Assembly (NCBI GenBank): GCA_025999115.1 | Contig: BNWW01000063.1 | Span: 1 to 9,983, forward strand | DNA from: Bacteroidia bacterium | GTDB taxonomy: Bacteria > Bacteroidota > Bacteroidia > Bacteroidales > Azobacteroidaceae | DNA: 9,983 bases | Reading direction: 5' to 3' | Part shown: piece after piece, positions 7,252 to 9,983 of the stretch | Numbering within the stretch: position 1 is the stretch's first letter | How the letters are laid out: the number at the start of each line of letters is the position of its first letter | Notes under the pieces: generated by a model | Told to the model about the DNA's origin: nothing | Database searches by the model: none | Seen by the model: only the letters and a program-made list of their open reading frames with translations | Translations under genes and position numbers: made by a program

Positions 7252-8565
7252 ATAATCATTATTGCGATATTTTTTGTATCGTGGTCTTATCGGATTTATT
7301 CACAACCTATAAATATAGCCCAACATACCCGTTGGTCGGAAGTTGCAGTCAATGAAACGATTGAGGAACCGGTTATTAATCAATATGAAATAGAAGGAGA
7401 TACTATTATTTCTTTACAATCATATTATAAACTGTTCAAAAACAATAAGTTTTGTGTGGCCATCCGCGAAGACGAATCGCAACAGGTTTTTGCTTATTTT
7501 CCCGAAATGGAACAAGAATTATTGCTTTACGATTTTAATTGGGATGCCGAATTCGCTTCCGACTCCATTCGCTTGTTTAACAACAAACTTTATGCCGTGA
7601 AAGACAGCGAACACGGTAAAATAATACAAGGCATTGGTTCCCTGAATGGCTTTTTTACACATCTTCCTGCATCCATAGAACAATCAGTGGAGTTATTGTG
7701 TTATTGGCGCAACGAACAATTACTTTATTTGAATCCAAATTATACAAATTGCGAGGGTGGAAAAACGTATAAATCTTGCTTTGGAAAGGAATATACAAAA
7801 TACACATTAATAGTGGATACTCGAAATGATGGACTTGGTTCTGAAAGTTTTATAATTAATGATCAATTGGAATTAGTGGACTATTCCAACCATATTCGTG
7901 CTTATTTCACGGAAGATCTATCATCCGGTAAATTGGTTTTTAAAAAGGAAGGTTCGGAAACATACGAACAGCAGATGATGGATTTAAATGTTTGGATTGG
8001 AGATATTATTCCATTGGGAAATTATTTTCAGGGTACTTGTTATGAAGGTTATCATTATGATAGTGTAGACGATTATGGTTATGCCATAGTAGATTCAATT
8101 TACTTTAAAGATAATCGTAAACATGTGCGTATGGATGTTATGCCGTTAAGGTCTCCCGGCGACAAATTTCTTTTCGTTGAAGGTCGAGGTCCCAATACCG
8201 GACTTCATTATTATATTGGATATGAGCATTGTACTTATTTACTCTGTTATGAAACCGAATCGGAATTTTATTTAAATCCGGAATTTAACGATTGTTCATA
8301 TATTGTTTCAATACCAACGACCAATTTATCGGAACCGGTTGAAATTACCCAGACAGATCAAGTATTACAGGTTCGTTTTGCAAAGCCATTTTCAGGCATA
8401 CTGAGTTTATATGATAATTCCGGCAGAATGTATTCCAATGCTTCTTTCAAAGACCAAGTAGAAACAGCTCTTGCGATTAAAGATTTGAATAGAGGCATTT
8501 ATTTATTAAAATGTCAAGATGTTAATGGGAAATTATTACAAACTGTTAAAATTATTATTCATTGA
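7240..8565 (+). CDS. Secreted two-repeat protein of unknown function with T9SS sorting domain
   Basis: The 441-residue product starts with a signal peptide (about 1-21, cleavage likely after IYS). The body holds two related segments, each ending in the same signature: about 46-171 (GDTIISLQSYYKLF, then GIGSLNGFF, LLCY and LYLNPNYTNC) and about 219-352 (IVDSIYFKDNRKHVRM, then EGRGPNTGLHY, LLCY and FYLNPEFNDC). The gene at 8567 has one complete version of the same unit, so this looks like a family of Bacteroidetes secreted proteins built on one domain; I know no assigned function. The last 75 or so residues are a type A sorting domain (LSLYDNSGRMY, then LNRGIYLLKCQDVNGK). The start follows the S74 gene by 8 bp and is supported by the signal peptide. 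The next gene begins 1 bp after the stop, indicating an operon with probable translational coupling. Confidence 0.85.
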   Translation: MKTKIIIIAIFFVSWSYRIYSQPINIAQHTRWSEVAVNETIEEPVINQYEIEGDTIISLQSYYKLFKNNKFCVAIREDESQQVFAYFPEMEQELLLYDFNWDAEFASDSIRLFNNKLYAVKDSEHGKIIQGIGSLNGFFTHLPASIEQSVELLCYWRNEQLLYLNPNYTNCEGGKTYKSCFGKEYTKYTLIVDTRNDGLGSESFIINDQLELVDYSNHIRAYFTEDLSSGKLVFKKEGSETYEQQMMDLNVWIGDIIPLGNYFQGTCYEGYHYDSVDDYGYAIVDSIYFKDNRKHVRMDVMPLRSPGDKFLFVEGRGPNTGLHYYIGYEHCTYLLCYETESEFYLNPEFNDCSYIVSIPTTNLSEPVEITQTDQVLQVRFAKPFSGILSLYDNSGRMYSNASFKDQVETALAIKDLNRGIYLLKCQDVNGKLLQTVKIIIH

Positions 8566-8566
8566 T

Positions 8567-9556
8567 ATGAAAAAGATATTATTTATTCTATTTCTAATAT
8601 TACCGGTAATCAATATTTCTGCCGAATTACATTATTTCCTGCCAAGAAATAATGCAGTGATGTCTATTTTAGACAAAAAATATTGGTTTGACGGAGACAC
8701 GATTATCAACAGCAAACGCTATACGAAAGTATATCAACAATATTGTTATTCCGAAACAGAGTATGGCGATTTAGATTATTTCGCAGCCGTGCGTGAAGAT
8801 ACGATTGGCGAGAAAATCTATTGTATTCAACAGGAAGATGGCGTAGAACGGTTATTAGCCGATTTTGATGTAAATGTTGGAGATGAAATAAAAGTTTATA
8901 CATACGAAAATGAATGTCCTGTCTGTGAAGTTACGGTATGGGTAAGAAATATTGATTTCATACAGTTTGCCAATCAATCCCGAAAAAGAATTACCGTAGC
9001 AAATCATCCGACATTGGGCGACGTTACTTGGGATAGCTGGGTAGAAGGGATTGGAAGTATCGAACGAGGTTTGTTTTTCTCCATGGATGAAGGTTTGCCG
9101 GACAGGAGAGACCGGTTTGTTTTTTTATGTTTGCATGAAAATGATCAACTAATTTACCAAAATCCTGATTATAATGTATGTTATTTGAAAGATAATGGGG
9201 TTTGGGATCCGGATCAACTTTTCCAAGAATGTGTAGAAAATCAAATGCAGCTAACCGGAAAAAGTCAAGAAGAATGTGAATTTTATTGTCGCTATTGGTA
9301 TTGGCAGTCTATACCGGAAAACAATCCCCTTGATATAAAACTATATCCTTCTTTTGTAGAAGATATTCTTTTCGTAGAATCAAGCGATTTGATTCATTAT
9401 TATCAAATTTATAATAATCAGGGAGTTAAAATCGAAGCAGGTTTTTTGAACAATGCCAAAATAAATGTTTCCATACTCACTTCCGGATTATATTATATTA
9501 TGTTGTATGACCGAAAGGATAAATGCGTTTGGATGGATAAATTTATAAAAAAATGA
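8567..9556 (+). CDS. Secreted single-repeat, cysteine-rich protein with T9SS sorting domain
   Basis: The product is 329 residues from the ATG at 8567. A more upstream in-frame ATG at 8519 lies inside the preceding gene and would add 16 residues before the signal peptide, so 8567 is preferred. The signal peptide is 1-19 (cleavage after ISA). Residues 38-206 form one full unit of the domain seen twice in the gene at 7240: FDGDTIINSKRYTKVY, FAAVRED, LLADFDVNVGDEI, a RKRITV strand, WVEGIGSIERGLFF, FLCLHENDQLIYQNPDYNVCY. Ten cysteines are present, including a CxxC at 117-120 and a cluster at 205, 222, 237 and 241; disulphides are plausible after export. Residues about 255-329 are a type A sorting domain (LDIKLYPS, YQIYNNQG, LTSGLYYIMLYD, KFIKK). 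Function is unknown. It is the last intact gene of its unit. Confidence 0.85.
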   Translation: MKKILFILFLILPVINISAELHYFLPRNNAVMSILDKKYWFDGDTIINSKRYTKVYQQYCYSETEYGDLDYFAAVREDTIGEKIYCIQQEDGVERLLADFDVNVGDEIKVYTYENECPVCEVTVWVRNIDFIQFANQSRKRITVANHPTLGDVTWDSWVEGIGSIERGLFFSMDEGLPDRRDRFVFLCLHENDQLIYQNPDYNVCYLKDNGVWDPDQLFQECVENQMQLTGKSQEECEFYCRYWYWQSIPENNPLDIKLYPSFVEDILFVESSDLIHYYQIYNNQGVKIEAGFLNNAKINVSILTSGLYYIMLYDRKDKCVWMDKFIKK

Positions 9557-9561
9557 GAATT

Positions 9562-9660
9562 ATGAAAACAAACTATCCTGAAAGAAGTGAAAAAGAAGAA
9601 TACGTACAATTCTTGAAAGAATATGGCGTGGACTTCAACGAATCATTTTTATGGAGATAA
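9562..9660 (+). pseudogene. C-terminal stub of a Y1 (IS200/REP-associated) transposase
   Basis: A 32-codon open frame from ATG 9562 to TAA 9658-9660 encodes a peptide containing EKEEYVQFLKEYGVDFNESFLW. From memory, this resembles the extreme C-terminus of Y1 transposases of the IS200/REP-associated group, which ends in E-Y-x-x-F-L-x-x-[FY]-x-[IV]-x-[FY]-[DN]-E-x-[FY]-[LV]-[FW]. The catalytic HUH motif and tyrosine would lie upstream and are absent, so any transposase here is dead. Its position just before a run of hairpins fits the usual order of such a transposase gene followed by REP palindromes. The first residues (MKTN) look like the start of the local cargo genes, so the stub may have been joined to a cargo start by deletion; this is speculative. 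Confidence 0.55.
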
Positions 9661-9675
9661 CTACATTCTAAATAT

Positions 9676-9763
9676 GCTGAGCTTTCAGCCCGCAAAATGG
9701 ATATACATTACTTCATTACCCAACGCGTTGCATTGGGCTGGGATAAATTGTCCTTTCAGGACA
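9676..9763. repeat. REP-like element with three consecutive hairpins
   Basis: Three inverted repeats sit close together. GCTGA 9676-9680 pairs with TCAGC 9685-9689 (loop GCTT). CCCAACGC 9719-9726 pairs with GCATTGGG 9730-9737 (loop GTT, one C-A mismatch). TGTCC 9749-9753 pairs with GGACA 9759-9763 (loop TTTCA). The pattern of hairpins with TTTCA loops around a CCCAACGCGTTG core resembles noncoding repeats I recall between Bacteroidetes genes; that resemblance is from memory. A 60-codon frame across it (9623-9805) has no signal peptide or domain and is most likely a chance reading of the element. The hairpins could also help end transcription of the upstream operon. Confidence 0.6.
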
Positions 9764-9821
9764 TTGGGGGTGCTTTTGCGGATAATCATTTTAATTAAAG
9801 AATAATTTATGCGGATGATTT
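9764..9821 (+). other. Possible relic of a sorting-domain gene end
   Basis: Directly after the hairpins one frame reads VLLRIIILIKE and then TAA (stop 9803-9805), which looks like the last residues of a type A sorting domain. Six bases further on, GCGGATGATTT (9811-9821) is identical to 11 bases of the RMIL codons at the end of the S74 genes (128-138). Both are short and could be chance. Together they suggest that the 3' ends of earlier cassette genes have decayed here. Confidence 0.25.
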
Positions 9822-9900
9822 AATATAGGAAGTAGATAAAAGCAACCTATTCAATTAAAATAAGTTAAATGGGTAAAAATATAGAACATTTCTCGTTTTG

Positions 9901-9969
9901 AATTGTTTACTTCATAAAATCATTTTAAAAATTATATTTTATGAAACACATTTGTTACACTTTAGCAAT
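9901..9969 (+). repeat. Leader/signal-peptide repeat, copy 2
   Basis: This is the second copy of the segment at 6367-6435, 66 of 69 bases identical. The 40-base leader is almost the same and the first 29 coding bases are identical. The distance between copies is 3534 bp, half the spacing of the 3'-end repeats, so the units differ in length because their cargo differs. Confidence 0.85.
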
Positions 9970-9983
9970 TTTTTGCAGTTTTT
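9941..9983 (+). CDS. 5' end of another S74-type gene (partial)
   Basis: The first 14 complete codons read MKHICYTLAIFCSF and run off the window. The first nine codons are identical in DNA to those of the gene at 6407, after which this copy continues with a hydrophobic stretch expected of an intact Sec signal peptide. By analogy it probably starts a full-length fibre or adhesin protein with a C-terminal S74 domain and sorting domain; only the N-terminus is visible, so this is inference. Confidence 0.65.
   Translation, partial: MKHICYTLAIFCSF

Noticed and set aside
8519..8566. Upstream start for the last cargo gene
   Set aside because: It would put 16 residues before an evident signal peptide and overlap the previous gene; the ATG at 8567 gives a standard exported protein.
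9623..9805. 60-codon open frame across the hairpins
   Set aside because: It reads through three inverted repeats and has no export signal or domain; only its last few codons might be a relic, and these are listed separately.

Overview
The window is AT-rich (roughly a third G+C by eye). Every supported gene is on the + strand. The proteins have the hallmarks of a Bacteroidetes bacterium, probably Bacteroidales, that uses the type IX secretion system (T9SS): Sec signal peptides of the MKTK/MKKI type, C-terminal 'type A' sorting domains ending in short basic tails, a gingipain-like C25 peptidase, Asp-box and FG-GAP propellers, and A-rich gene starts without Shine-Dalgarno sites. The species cannot be named from the sequence. 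No tRNA, rRNA or CRISPR array was seen.

Layout. (1) 1-149: the last 48 codons of a gene whose sorting domain nearly duplicates that of the gene at 6407. (2) 157-1437: an exported Asp-box (YCF48/BNR-like) propeller protein. (3) 1442-6277: a 1611-residue gingipain-family protease with Ig/CARDB-like, FN3, FG-GAP and C-terminal beta-rich repeat domains. (4) 6407-7231: a short S74 'tail-fibre chaperone' protein with a type A sorting domain; its signal peptide looks broken, as if the middle of a longer gene was lost. (5) 7240-8565 and 8567-9556: two secreted proteins sharing one uncharacterised repeat domain, each with a sorting domain. (6) 9557-9940: a decayed patch with the C-terminal stub of a Y1 (IS200/REP-associated) transposase, three consecutive small hairpins resembling a REP element, and possibly the last codons of a lost sorting domain. 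(7) 9941-end: the first 14 codons of another copy of the gene at 6407, with the same leader.

The main pattern is a repeating cassette. An S74/sorting-domain gene heads each unit and is followed, 7-8 bp after its stop codon, by different T9SS cargo genes. The window holds the tail of one unit, one complete unit and the start of a third. The head gene's ends are almost identical between units, while the cargo differs. This looks like a tandem, recombining array of surface-protein cassettes. The array is visible in the sequence; exchange of cargo is an inference.
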